Below are positions 1 to 9,787 of a DNA stretch of 64,000 bases, piece after piece. How positions within the stretch are numbered: position 1 is the first letter of the stretch; the number at the start of each line of letters is the position of its first letter. The DNA comes from Sipunculus nudus (Eukaryota; Annelida; Sipuncula; Golfingiida; Sipunculidae). Below the pieces are notes generated by a model, which worked only from the letters and a program-made list of their open reading frames with translations, was not told the DNA's origin and ran no database searches. Where the stretch lies: the NCBI GenBank assembly GCA_026874595.1, contig CM049311.1, forward strand, positions 75,208,953 to 75,272,952, in the 5' to 3' direction. A program made the translations under genes and the position numbers.

Positions 1-318
1 AATCTGTATGGGCAACCTGTTTTTTAGAGATATCATAAAAAATTACTTGTTATGTCCTGTTGAAGTCATATACCACCTGCAAACGAGAAACATACATTTG
101 TTTTGATTTAGTTAGAGCTGTCTTTCTGTACATCAGTCATTACAGATTTCCACTGCACTTTTTTGGTTCCAGAGAGTAGTTTGCCTGACTGATGTCAAAT
201 TTCATTCAAATTAGTTGAATTAGAATGGTTTCCCTTATATATACCCATCACTTGATGCCAATCATTTTGCACCACACTCCAACGCCTATTTTCTTGCCTA
301 CATGAATTGAAATTCTTA
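1..318. other. Non-coding, nothing recognised
   Basis: AT-rich sequence upstream of the first repeat element. No reading frame, RNA gene or repeat that I can name. Confidence 0.5.
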
Positions 319-2090
319 TTATCCCCTTGCAACGAAGTTGCGAAAGGGATATAGTAACGCCTCCGTTCGTGCTTCCGTCGGTGTGTCCGTCTGTCCGTCC
401 TTCCGTCTGTCCGTCTGTCCGACCGAAATTGCTTTGTGGATCAATTTTAAGCCTAACCTTTTGCCCAAAACCTTACATCTCGCACATATGGTTACCCACC
501 CATGGATGAAGAAACCTATCTATTTTGAGGTCACGAGGTCAAAGGTCACGGCCACAGCACCCACTTCTTGAAAAAGTTTGTGGATCGATTTCAAGCCAAA
601 CTGTTTGACCTAAACCTTTCATCTTGGACATATGACTCACCCACCCATGAATGAAGAAACCTCTCGATTTTGCGGTCACAGGGTCAAAGGTCACAGCCAC
701 AGCACCAACTTCTTGAAAAAGCTTGTGGACCCATTTTAAGCAAAACTGTTTAACCTTAACCTTTCATTTTGCACATATGGCTCACCCACCCATGGATGAA
801 GAAACCTATCGATTTTTAGGTCACGGGGTCAAAGGTCACAGCCACAGCACCCACTTCTTGAAAAAGTTTGTGGACCCATTTTAAGCAAAACCGTTTGACC
901 TAAACCTTTCATCTTGTACATATGGCTTACCCACCCATGGATGAAGAAACCTATCGATTTTCAGGTCACGGGGTCAAAGGTCACAGCCACAGCACCCACT
1001 TCTTGAAAAAGCTTGTGGACCCATTTTAAGCAAAACCGTTTGACCTAAACCTTTCATCTTGCACATATGGCTTACCCACCCATGGATGAAGAAACCTATC
1101 GATTTTGAGGTCATGGGGTCAAAGTTCACGGCCACAGCACCCACTTCTTGAAAAAGTTTGTGGATCGATTTCAAGCCAAACTGTTTGACCTAAACCTTTC
1201 ATCTTGGACATATGACTCACCCACCCATGAATGAAGAAACCTCTCGATTTTGCGGTCACAGGGTCAAAGGTCACAGCCACAGCACCCACTTCTTGAAAAA
1301 GATTGTGGACCCATTTTAAGCAAAACTGTTTAACCTTAACCTTTCATTTTGCACATATGGCTCACCCACCCATGGATGAAGAAACCTATCGATTTTTAGG
1401 TCACGGGGTCAAAGGTCACAGCCACAGCACCCACTTCTTGAAAAAGTTTGTGGACCCATTTTAAGCAAAAGCGTTTGACCTAAACCTTTCATCTTGTACA
1501 TATGGCTTACCCACCCATGGATGAAGAAACCTATCGATTTTCAGGTCACGGGGTCAAAGGTCACAGCCACAGCACCCACTTCTTGAAAAAGCTTGTGGAC
1601 CCATTTTAAGCAAAACCGTTTGACCTAAACCTTTCATCTTGCACATATGGCTTACCCACCCATGGATGAAGAAACCTATCGATTTTGAGGTCATGGGGTC
1701 AAAGTTCACGGCCACAGCACCCACTTCTTGAAAAAGCTTGTTTACACATTTTAAGCAAGACCTCTTAACGTAAACCTTTCATCTCGCACATATGGCTTAC
1801 CCACTCATGGATGGATAAACCTATTGATTTTGAGGTCACGGGGTCAAAGGTCACGGCCACAGTACCCACTTCTTGAAAATGCTTGTGGATCAATTTCAAG
1901 CCAAACCGTTTAACCAAAACCTTTGCTCTCGCACATATTCATCACACACCGATACACGTACAACTTATTGAGTTTGACATCAAAGCTCAAGCTCGCACAC
2001 CTCCCCACCTCATTTTAACACTTGCGTAATACACCCCATATCATTATGCTCCCATGCGAGGGGATGCTCCGCTTTGCGGTGCCCTTGTTT
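319..2090 (+). mobile_element. Hairpin / GTCC microsatellite / tandem-core element, family C
   Basis: The element opens with a small hairpin (GCAAC-GAA-GTTGC, 329-341), then a degenerate (GTCC/TCCG)n microsatellite (about 361-422). A tandem array of about eleven ~145-bp units follows, and it closes with a second hairpin (CCGC-TTT-GCGG, 2069-2079) and TGCCCTTG. No protein is encoded; short frames inside it are accidents of the repeat. Each core unit carries a GGGGTCAAAGGTCA-like motif. The layout resembles non-autonomous elements described from bivalves with a tandem core plus microsatellite (pearl-like or Helitron-like), but I could not assign a superfamily. Outer boundaries are set by the hairpins and are approximate. 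Confidence 0.7.
561..1720 (+). repeat. 580-bp higher-order tandem repeat, two copies
   Basis: Inside the family C array, 561-1140 recurs as 1141-1720. The 580-bp block is four ~145-bp monomers that differ from each other much more than the two blocks do; I noticed only three substitutions between blocks. This is a small higher-order repeat like those of satellite DNA, pointing to recent block-wise duplication of a tetramer. Confidence 0.85.
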
Positions 2091-3694
2091 TCCTTCTGAT
2101 TTTCCTGCAGAGATTTTTTATTTCATAGATGTGTTTTGAATTATGTAATCCTTGACTTAACGTGAATGATACCGAAGCACCCGATATAAATTCCATGCAT
2201 TTGCTTGCTTATATATTTATTGAAAGTGAATGATCAAAGACTTTTAAAAAAATCAATATTACCGGGTACTGGCTGGCATCAATTCTGACTCTGGATCTGA
2301 GGTCAAAGTCGCTAATAAGAAGAGACCACATTTAAAAAAAAAATGAAAAAAAAACTGTCATGACTTAAGGGATTCACTTAACGAGTTGGACTTCTATAAA
2401 CTTTAAGGGCAGGTTTTGTTGTATGAATAGTTTTGCAAGTTTAAGTAATAGATTCCTTGAAGTATTTATTTTAATCTTTATTTACTTTATTCATGAGTAA
2501 AAAACAGATATGTCATATGCATTTGAATTTCAGCCTGTTTGGCTGGAGCATTTTAAGGTTGACCAATGGTTTTCCTTTCAGTTGTTGATCACATCTCTAT
2601 ATAAACTTCAGTGATTCATGTATTTATCCTGCTTGTATGATATATTAACACATATTCAGCTTTTAAACAATTGTTTCCAGCGTATACTACTTCCTTCCAA
2701 TCAGACACTTTGGTAATTTAAATAATAAGTTAAAACACGCCATGTCCTTTCCAATTAAAACTAGGGAATTATTTTTTTTCTATAGCCTTTGCATAACATT
2801 TTGTGATCACTGCTGCATGCCGTCTTTAATGTCCGAGTTGTAGAAAAAAGGTGTGCTATGAATTTAGCAGTAAATTATATTAACATTCGTTTGTAATTTG
2901 AAACAAGTATGTTAACCTATAACTGTAGAAGAGTCAGCATGAGAACAAATATTTGGAAATTTTATACTATATACAGTTCCTCAAGCGGATATTGTTCCAC
3001 TGTGCTCAACTGTCTCAGTAAAATAAACTGGGTTATTATTTATTTAAAGTTTATTCAATCTCTAAGGTCTGGTGATTGCAGGTATTCAATTATTCTCGAA
3101 ATTTCAAATATTAATAAGATAGCATTTTAATTTTTTATAGCCTTTTAAAACAAAGGAGATTACAGAGTTGTAACCACCACTTTTAGTAATTATTTTCGGA
3201 CTTGTCAAGAATTATATATTTTTTGTTATTCCTGTATATTTAAACAATTAAAGGCGATCATTGAGTGGTCACTATGATAGCTTAATGAAATTACATATAT
3301 GTTTGTAGGACACCGCTAAATGTGAATTGAATTATATTAAATTCATTAATTTTATATTGCTGTACTTTATATATGCCCACCGACCAATACTGGTGTCTAA
3401 AAACATCAGTATACAACAGCACAGAGTCCTTCTACAATATTGTATCCCGACATCATGAAAAGTTACATCCCAGTGCCCTTTAAATAACAATGCATGTTCC
3501 TGTAAATAAATTTCTCTTTTTCCACGTTAAATTACATGTTATATGAACGTATTTTACCTTCTATTTACCCATAAAATAAAACGTGATTACCGCTAGATGT
3601 AATTCAGTCCTAGCTTCAGTCAACCAGTGAGCCAAAATTAGTTATATAAATTGCCTCAAGGTGAGAGTACAAAACAAATCAGGTTCTGGTTCAT
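2091..3694. other. Non-coding AT-rich interval
   Basis: Between element C and the gene 1 promoter. No frame with recognisable protein, no tRNA or repeat array seen. Confidence 0.5.
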
Positions 3695-3724
3695 CTATAC
3701 ATGCCGAGCAGGAAGTTCATTGAA

Positions 3725-3737
3725 TGACTCACGTCAT
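3725..3737 (+). promoter_or_regulatory. Composite AP-1 / CRE-like site (gene 1)
   Basis: TGACTCACGTCAT joins an AP-1 consensus (TGACTCA) to a CRE-like half (ACGTCA). The same 13 bases lie upstream of gene 2 at 29820-29832 although flanking bases have diverged. Confidence 0.5.
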
Positions 3738-3989
3738 GGACGCCTTGTCTATTGACGGCGACATTACATAATTCTTATTCAGATTTAATTTCATGCGAAC
3801 ACGTAAAAAGGCGGATTTAGCCTATTTTCTGATGACATTATAAGTGATTGTGCAAGCTGACCAGAGTGACGTAAGCACCACCACGACACGGATGCCAGTA
3901 CATTTATTATATGCCGGAGGGTTTCAATATACAATATGCCTGACGAGGGCCAGCTGGCTCGCTGAACACACCTTGATGTTTCATTGTAT

Positions 3990-3999
3990 GGGGTTTTCC
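3990..3999 (+). promoter_or_regulatory. kappaB-like site (gene 1)
   Basis: GGGGTTTTCC fits the Rel/NF-kappaB consensus GGGRNNYYCC. It lies 95 bp before the ATG and about 30 bp before the TATA box. The identical decamer stands 91 bp before the ATG of gene 2. Function is inferred. Confidence 0.55.
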
Positions 4000-4028
4000 C
4001 TAATTATTCCAGGATTCATATTTGGCAT

Positions 4029-4036
4029 TATAAAAG
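4029..4036 (+). promoter_or_regulatory. TATA box of TIL gene 1
   Basis: TATAAAAG, 58 bp before the start codon, predicting a start site near 4060. The aligned position in gene 2 (about 30113-30120) reads GTTAAAAG, so the box is altered there. Confidence 0.65.
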
Positions 4037-4093
4037 GAGCGACGGAGCTGGCACAGTACAGAATTTACTGCAACCAAGGAGACACGAGACAAG

Positions 4094-4169
4094 ATGGTTG
4101 TGACGTACATTGTCGGTATGGTGGTCCTCTGCTGTGCCCTGGTGGGGGCCAGGCCGAGGCAAGATCAGG
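4094..4169 (+). CDS. TIL-domain protease inhibitor gene 1, exon 1 (signal peptide)
   Basis: Encodes the first 25 residues plus one base of a codon, ending at the donor GTAAGT (4170-4175). The peptide starts MVVTYIVGMVVLCCALVGA: no charged residue before a hydrophobic core, then small residues, a typical secretory signal with likely cleavage after GA before RPRQDQ. The leftover G joins GA at 21581 to give Gly26, in frame with the TIL exon. I chose this start because the paralogous exon (30174-30249) has the same length, phase and peptide with few changes, and it is preceded by a conserved promoter. The longer frame across this stretch (3844-4173) is in another register and is a shadow. Splicing is predicted from signals and paralogy, not from transcripts. 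Confidence 0.85.
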
Positions 4170-4190
4170 GTAAGTGATTCGGGGATACTT

Positions 4191-5207
4191 TATTAGGGCC
4201 CCGCTTGACAAGCGGTGCCCTATAGTGATCACCGTGTCAGTCCGTCCTTCCGTCCTTCCGTCCATCCGTCCTTCCGTACTTCCATCAGTGACACTTTCTT
4301 TCGCGCGCGATAACTCAACAACAACACAAAACATAATACTGCAGCTTTCCCAAATTCACAGGGATAATTGGTACCTATGACGGCTCCACACCTATCGCAT
4401 TACAGACTTGTCGGAATTCAAATATGGCTGCCACAGCCAAACCGCTGATTTTCTTTTGCACGGGAAAACTCAACAACATACTGCAGCTTTCCCAAATTCA
4501 CAGGGCTGATTGGTACCTATGACAGCTCTAGACCTGTCGAATTACAGACTTATCGGAATTCAAATATAGCCGCCACAGTCCTATCGCTGATTTTCTTTTC
4601 CACGCAATATCTCACCAACAACATACTGCAGCTTTCTCAAATTTACAGGGATGATTGGTACCTATGATGGCTCCAGACCTGTTGAATTACAGGCTTGTCG
4701 AAATTCAAATATGGCCGCCACAGTCCTATCGCTGATTTTCCTTTGCACGCAATAACTCACCAACAACATACTGTAGCTTTCCAAAATTCACAGGGATAAC
4801 TGGTACCTATGACGGCTCCAGACCTGTTGAATTACAGGCTTGTCGAAATTTAAATATGGCTGCCACAGCCCAACCGCTGATTTTCTTTTGCACGCGAAAA
4901 CTCAACAACACACTGCAGCTTTCCCAAATTCACAGGGATGGTTGGTACCTATGAGGGCTCCAGACCTATTGAATTACAGACCTGTCGGAATTCAAATATG
5001 GCCGCCACAGCCCGATCGCTGATTTTCTTTCACGGGAGATAATTCAACAACAACATACTGCAGCTTTCCAAAATTCACAGGATTGGTTGGTACCTATGAG
5101 GGCTCCAGACGTATTGAATAACAAACCTGTCTGAATTCCAATGTTGCCTCCACAGCCCTATCGCTGATTTTCTTTCGCGCGCGATAACTCAACATAGGCT
5201 ATAGAAT
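4191..5207 (+). mobile_element. Hairpin / microsatellite / tandem-core element, family A
   Basis: Starts 21 bp after the exon 1 donor with TTAGGG and a 15-nt palindrome CCGCTTG-A-CAAGCGG (4201-4215). The linker TATAGTGATCAC (4221-4232), a (TCCG)n tract (about 4236-4285), and about six ~144-bp core units follow; landmark CTTTCCCAAATTCACAGGG recurs near 4345, 4488, 4632, 4777, 4919 and 5064. The same CTTTCKCGCGCGATAACTCAA phrase opens the core and ends it near 5190. No coding. It is absent from the aligned point in gene 2's intron, so it inserted after the duplication or was lost there. Confidence 0.7.
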
Positions 5208-5250
5208 AGTTTTGAAAGTGGGGTGGGGGGGGTGCACTTTGGGTATATAG

Positions 5251-5254
<4 letters not shown>

Positions 5255-5322
<68 letters not shown>
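5255..5322. repeat. (AT)n microsatellite
   Basis: About 34 uninterrupted AT dinucleotides. The short frame rich in Tyr-Ile over it is an artefact. Confidence 0.95.
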
Positions 5323-5327
<5 letters not shown>

Positions 5328-5453
5328 CTTTTTGAGCTTTTTAAAAGTGAAATGTAGGGCATTTTCTGCAAATGTGAGCGTCCGAAAGGGGGTGGGTGTG
5401 GGAGGGGGTATCACCCTCCCACAGTTTTGAAAATTAAAAAAAAATAAAAAATA

Positions 5454-7356
5454 AACAAGTGACCAAAGGGTCATGACGCTCAGCTGACTGGGAAGAGATT
5501 CGTAAAAGTAAATTTTATCATCTGAATGGTAATATAAACCTATTCACCTGAAGCATCAAACAGAATAACCAACAGGCCAAGATTGTGTCTGTATTTATAT
5601 ATCTCAAAAAAAGAGAAAAAATGCGTAAAAATACAAGTGGCTCCTACAGTCTGCAGAAACTAATAAAAACGCATGGTCAATATCCATGCAAAGAATCATG
5701 GTGTTCTCTGCATTAGTTGTTTAGATACTTCAGCTTTTGTATCAAATTTTCCATTATTCTGAGGGATACTTATGATTCCTATAGCTTGAAGGATATGGGT
5801 AACAGAGACCTAATTTCAGGTTTCCACAGACATTTTCCATGGGTCTCCTTGCATGACAAGAATGAAGATTCTAGGTCCAGTTGTTACAATTTGTGCCACG
5901 TTAACAGATGACAGCATCCTTAAAGGTCTCAAAAATAGAGACAAAAATTCGAAAAATTGAATAAATGGTGCCACCAGTCTGCAGAAACTGATGAAACAAT
6001 CAATGATCAATATCCATGCAAAGAGTCATGGTGATCTCTGCATTAGTTGTTCAGATACTTCAGCTTTTGTATCAAATTTTTCATTATTCTGAGCTGTACT
6101 TTGATGTGCCATAGCTCAAAGGACATTGGTAACAGAGACCTAATTTCTGGTTTCTACAGACACTTTTCATGGGCCTCCTTGCATTACAAGAATGAAGAAT
6201 CTAGGTCCAGTTGTTACGATTTGTACCCTGTTGACATAACATCTTTAAAGGTCTAAAAAAAATAGAGAAAAAAATCGTAAAAATTTGAAAAATAGAGGTG
6301 GCGCACCCAGTCTGCAGAAACTGATGGAACACCTCATGATCAATATGTATGCCAAAAATAATGAACATCAGTGTTGTAGCTATTGAGATGTTGCAGTTTT
6401 TTTTATCAAATTTTCCATTATTCTGGGGGGGGGGGGTAATTGGGAGCCCCACAGCTCAAAGGATATGGGTAACAGAGACCTAATTTCAGGTTTCCATGGA
6501 AACTTTTCATGGGTCTCCCTGTGTGTCAAGAATGAAGATTCTTGGTCCAGTTGTTATGATTTGTGCCCTGTTAACAGATGTTCATGTCTTTAAAGGTCTC
6601 AAAAATTGAGAAAAAATTCCTAAAAAATTGAAAAATTACAGGTGGCGCCACCAGTCTGCAGAATCTGATGAAACATCTCATGATCAATATGTATCCCAAA
6701 AATCATGACCATCAGTGATGTAGTTAATGAGATATTGAAGTTTGTGTATAAAAATTGTTGACTATTCGGGGGGGGGGGGGGTAATTTGGGGCCCCATAGC
6801 TTGAAGGATACAGGTAACAGAGACCTAATTTCTTGTTTCCATGGAGACTTGTCATAGGTCTCTTAGTGTGTCAAGAATGAAGATTCTATGTCCAGTCTTT
6901 ACGATTTGTGCCCTGTTTACAGATGTTCACATTTTTAAAGGTCTCAAAAATAGAGAAAAAAAATCGTAAAAAATTGAAAAATACAGGTTTCCGCCACCAG
7001 TCTGCAGGAACTGATGGAACATCTCATGATCAATGTGTATGCCAAAAATCAGGACCATCAGTGATGAAGTTAATGAGATATTGAAGTTTTGTATGAAATT
7101 TTTGACTATTCTGGGGGTACTTTGGGGTCCCATAGCTCGAAGGATATGGGTAACAGAGACCTCATTTCTGGTTTCCAAGGAGATTTTTCATGGACCTCTC
7201 AGAATATCAAGTTACAAGTTTCTAGGTCCAGCGGTTACGATTTGTGCCAGGTTAACGGACGGACGGACGGACGGACAGACGGACAGACAGACAGACGGAC
7301 GACGGACAAAGGGTGATCGCTATAGCTCAGATGACTTACAGTCAGCTGAGCTAAAA
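5454..7356 (-). mobile_element. Hairpin / microsatellite / tandem-core element, family B, copy 1
   Basis: Read on the minus strand it begins with TTTTAGCTCAG and a 31-nt near-palindrome (7323-7353; arms TAGCTCAG and CTGAGCTA). It continues with TATAGCGATCACC, a (GTCC)n tract (about 7258-7310) and about five core units of 335-345 bp (landmark GTCTGCAGAA near 5650, 5980, 6309, 6654, 6999 on the + strand). It ends GGTCACTTGTT (revcomp at 5454-5464). Both ends match copy 2 at 57967-58608, which fixes the boundaries. Core units carry the palindrome GGTGGCGCCACC and poly-G runs (6424-6438, 6768-6782). Non-coding. Confidence 0.75.
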
Positions 7357-7854
7357 ATGCATTTTCAGTGCAGTATTTTGACAAATTTCCTATTTTTAAT
7401 CACATGCTGCACCACACAAAAAATGATTAAATATTTAATTTACAGAATCATGTGTGCCAAATTTATAATATTTATACCCTAATATAGTCTTCGTCAAATC
7501 TTAATAAAAACTTCAGATCCGTTACTGAGATTGATATATTCCAAAGCAGATCTGTCTATAAGGTTATCAGTTTAAAAATTAATTACACATACAAGTAGTC
7601 TAAATATCCAACTGTTCACACTAAAATAAATTACAATTTATTCAATTCCCTTATCTGTAAAAATTACACAGTAATGACCTATATTACTTTACACACTCAA
7701 TTAAGAAATTAAGTTACAGCTGTTTTCACGTATGTAGTTGTTTCTCAGGCATGTAGACTGAGAAGAAATACAATGGATTTTCCATCCAAATAATGGAACT
7801 TACATAATTTCACACAGAAAGATCACACCTATACCTCCACCACTGGGCCAAAAA
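7357..7854. other. Non-coding intron sequence
   Basis: AT-rich, nothing recognised. It lies inside the predicted intron of gene 1. Confidence 0.5.
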
Positions 7855-7903
7855 GTGTGTGTGTGTGTGTGGTGTGGGGGGGGGTAATTAAAGCCTATGC
7901 TGG

Positions 7904-7959
<56 letters not shown>

Positions 7960-7975
7960 CATTGGGGGGGGGGAA
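7855..7975. repeat. Compound microsatellite (GT)n-(G)n-(TA)n-(G)n
   Basis: GT repeat, a G-run, two (TA)n tracts broken by one TTT, then another G-run. Confidence 0.9.
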
Positions 7976-8335
7976 GAGTAGACTAATATATGGTACTCCA
8001 AAGTACTGAGGGCACAAAGCGCCCGAACGGAGGAGGTAATTATTATGGGAGAGAATAAAAGTGAATTTGTTTCTGATTTAAAGAGCTGATTAAAAGAAAA
8101 CTGTTTACGCCAGTCTGGTGAAGTCCAGTTTTCCCAAAAAAATTCAATTAAGTTTGCCTACATGAAAAAGTAGGAGGGCCAAATCATCGCGTCAAAGCAC
8201 TCATTTCTAATCAAATAAACATGTTACTTGCACACATTTTGTTGCAACTCCAGTTTCATGCACAGCAGTGACAAATGTTATTTCCGACAAATGTTATACT
8301 TTGAGTAGAAAAATTAGAATACAAATTTATTCTTC

Positions 8336-8356
8336 TCCCCCCCCCCCCCCCCCCCG
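8336..8356. repeat. Poly-C tract
   Basis: About 20 consecutive C. Such homopolymers recur through the window and may be sequencing-sensitive. Confidence 0.85.
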
Positions 8357-8491
8357 ATATATAGTCAGACTCTATTTAATCTGAGCTTCACAGGTCTCAG
8401 AGCTCAGGGTTCCGATTTGCTTTAATGAGTTACTGCAAGCGTCTGGAATTGGTGGCAGAACATAGGACAGCTATAAGGCCATAGCTGGTTA

Positions 8492-8513
8492 TATAGCTCA
8501 GATGACTTACAGT
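8492..8513 (-). mobile_element. Remnant of family B terminal palindrome
   Basis: TATAGCTCAGATGACTTACA repeats the start of the terminal palindrome of the family B element at 7321-7340, with nothing else of the element beside it: a stub or truncated copy. Confidence 0.5.
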
Positions 8514-9359
8514 TTACTAATAGCTTATTTATTTAGAAACTTAAAGGAACAAAATATAATTTTACATACCTCACTGGGTTATTGGTGGAATCTTGAGATC
8601 TGACAAAGAAGTCGGTACCTTCTGCTTTTTGCTAGATGCCATTAAAACACTGTACACACTGACTGTAGACATGTCTTTCAAGCTTCAATTTCAGACAGTA
8701 AATGTGACTGTGACTGACCAGCAAGACAGTTTATAAATAGCAAAGATGCCCGTCCTACATGATCTGGACAGTCTCACATTTCAGGGTGTCAGGACCCAGG
8801 TTCTCAGCATGCAGTGGCAGCCTCAGAGGCTCTGACCTAACTATAGTAACACTGTGATCAATTAATATCCCATGGTTTTGATGGTTGACAGTGTTGGAAA
8901 CATTGACACTGCTTGCCTGCTCCCTCTTTTTATGAATACAGATTATGTATGAATTTTTTTTTTAGCATAGCAAGTGTAATTTTTTTTATATAGTACAGGA
9001 ACCTGTACAAAAGTGTGACAAAAGTGTGGGTACTACCACCTCTGCCGCCAAAAATGTAGCCATGAGCGATTAAGTCAACACTTAATTGAAGTACATCCAG
9101 TTTATCATCTGCCTTACCTGCGTGAGCACCCCAGACGCAACAGTCTTTATGACCAATAGGTCCCGGGAGTCTCAGCTTCTCTGTAGAGTATTATATTTCC
9201 AACAGGACACATAATATCATAATATACCCCCCACCACCACCGGCACTGCTCATCCCAGTATTTTTTCAATGCATAGTTAAGTACAAATCTTGTTGACTCG
9301 TGAGCAATGGAAATGCATGGGTTCTTCTATAGAAGTTGGGGGGGGGGGCGCTCCCCGGT

Positions 9360-9435
9360 TCAGAAGGATGATTGGTACCAATAAGGGCTCTAAACCTATT
9401 GCATTACAGACCTGTTTAGCCACCGCCACGATATA
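9360..9435 (+). mobile_element. Fragment of family A core unit
   Basis: GATGATTGGTACC, GGGCTC, CTATTGCATTACAGACCTGT follow the order and spacing of the family A core unit at 4.3-5.1 kb. Less than one unit remains. A poly-G run precedes it at 9340-9348. Confidence 0.55.
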
Positions 9436-9787
9436 CGTCACAGAAAGTGATGTCATGGGCCATATCTAGGTCACTCGAACAAACACTCCACAGTATCTGA
9501 CCCTGGCTGTAGCCCTAGCTGACACATCAGTGTATGCACTGGGCTCAAGCAATTAGAGCTTGTCTGAGATACAGTGTCCATCTGTGCTTAATTATGGAGA
9601 TCTAAATCTGCCTTGTAACTGTTTGACAGTTAAATGGCTTAAATGTTAATGTTACGAAATTAACAGAACTGGCAGTTTACTGTGGAGAAACACAAGTACA
9701 AATACAAATTGACATCACAGGTCTCCCCTGCATAGTGTGTTATTGTATGGTCTAAACAGGGATGCATGTGGAAACTAGACATTTCTT

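Larger units (their letters stand above)
3695..4093 (+). promoter_or_regulatory. Promoter and 5' leader of TIL gene 1
   Basis: This ~400 bp is collinear with 29803-30173 upstream of gene 2. Shared blocks include TGACTCACGTCAT (3725-3737), GTCTATTGACG, ATCTGATGACAT-like, GGGGTTTTCC (3990-3999) and the GGAGYGACGGAGCTGG leader. Homology starts near ATACATGCCG, just after a (TA)n tract in the second copy. A TATA box is present. The pairing of two non-coding regions upstream of two paralogous start codons is the evidence that this is a promoter. Confidence 0.75.

Noticed and set aside
319-2090. CRISPR array
   Set aside because: The repeats are long, contiguous ~145-bp units without unique spacers, in an animal genome; this is a tandem satellite core.
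3844-4173. 109-codon frame covering the gene 1 leader and exon 1
   Set aside because: It is in a different frame from the signal peptide, and the corresponding region in gene 2 does not keep it.
7033-7482. 149-codon frame containing a DGRTDGQTDRQ stretch
   Set aside because: It translates the (GTCC)n tract and core of a family B element; not a protein gene.
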